The notes under the pieces were generated by a model, which saw only the letters and a program-made list of their open reading frames with translations, ran no database searches and was not told the DNA's origin. Source: Neisseriaceae bacterium (GTDB lineage Bacteria; Pseudomonadota; Gammaproteobacteria; Burkholderiales; Neisseriaceae). From it: a stretch of 12,367 nt of DNA. Within the stretch, counting starts at the first letter, position 1; every line of letters begins with the position of its first letter. Position numbers and translations under genes: made by a program. Location of the stretch: positions 1 to 12,367 of the forward strand of contig JAFWUA010000122.1 of the NCBI GenBank assembly GCA_017518785.1, read 5' to 3'. Positions 12,288 through 12,367 of this stretch are shown here, piece by piece.

Positions 12288-12367
12288 ATGTCAAAATATA
12301 TTAATAAAATGTATCTTTCACCAGGTGCAGAAAAATATAGAAATATATTTGAATTTTTAACTAAAAA
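12288..12367 (+). CDS. Start of an unidentified protein, cut by the window end
   Basis: An ATG at 12288 opens a frame of 26 complete codons that is still open at the last base (MSKYINKMYLSPGAEKY, then RNIFEFLTK). AAAGG at 12274-12278, 9 bases upstream, is a plausible ribosome binding site and lies inside the right end of the MITE-like element. I do not recognise the protein from this much. In AT-rich DNA an open frame of this length is only moderate evidence. Confidence 0.4.
   Translation, partial: MSKYINKMYLSPGAEKYRNIFEFLTK

Noticed and set aside
1..12367. CRISPR arrays, tRNA or rRNA genes, prophage genes, toxin-antitoxin pairs
   Set aside because: No regularly spaced direct repeats, cloverleaf-like stretches or matching protein families were seen on either strand. 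The only dispersed repeat is the 12-mer, which has irregular spacing and both orientations.

Overview
The window looks like chromosome of an AT-rich member of the Neisseriaceae (Betaproteobacteria). Protein families point that way: a beta/gamma-type Asd, a hupB-ppiD pair, an RpfE-like gene beside recJ, and a small betaproteobacterial conserved protein. So does the main signal of the window, a 12-mer AGTCTGCCGGAA with 11 exact copies on both strands plus near-copies. It behaves like a Neisseriaceae DNA uptake sequence (DUS): it lies in coding and intergenic DNA and forms inverted pairs after genes. It aligns without gaps to the Simonsiella-type DUS as I recall it (AGGCTGCCTGAA) at 10 of 12 positions. 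The CTG core that I recall as shared by the published dialects reads CGG here. I cannot name a genus.

Layout: (1) 1-357 is the end of asd, at about 51% G+C in hand counts, far richer than the rest (about one third). (2) 394-2717 holds a small lipoprotein, a bidirectional terminator, and a YejA-like solute-binding protein whose Shine-Dalgarno appears to be the tail of a DUS. (3) 2830-3946 holds a secreted NlpC/P60 hydrolase with a very lysine-rich linker and a 71-residue conserved protein. (4) 3947-6129 holds hupB, with its own promoter, leader hairpin and UUCG terminator, then a PpiD-like periplasmic chaperone that seems to have lost its parvulin domain. (5) 6153-8865 holds rpfE-like and recJ as an operon, dense in DUS and closed by a DUS inverted pair. 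(6) 8896-9804 holds an unrecognised membrane protein followed by short repeats. (7) 9899-12195 holds divergent ansA (minus) and a Cys/Met-metabolism PLP enzyme (plus), with a DUS between them and another DUS pair at the end. (8) 12196-12367 holds a MITE-like inverted-repeat element and the start of a further ORF.

Most genes are housekeeping: lysine/methionine/threonine precursor synthesis (asd), sulfur amino acids, asparagine breakdown, nucleoid structure, envelope protein folding, wall remodelling and recombination repair. RecJ and the DUS fit together, since uptake signals favour import of kin DNA and RecJ acts in recombination and repair. No tRNA, rRNA, CRISPR array, phage gene or intact transposase was seen. 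The strongest candidate for something undescribed is the DUS dialect with the altered core. Next are the MITE-like element that may supply a ribosome binding site, and the PpiD with its parvulin domain apparently excised.
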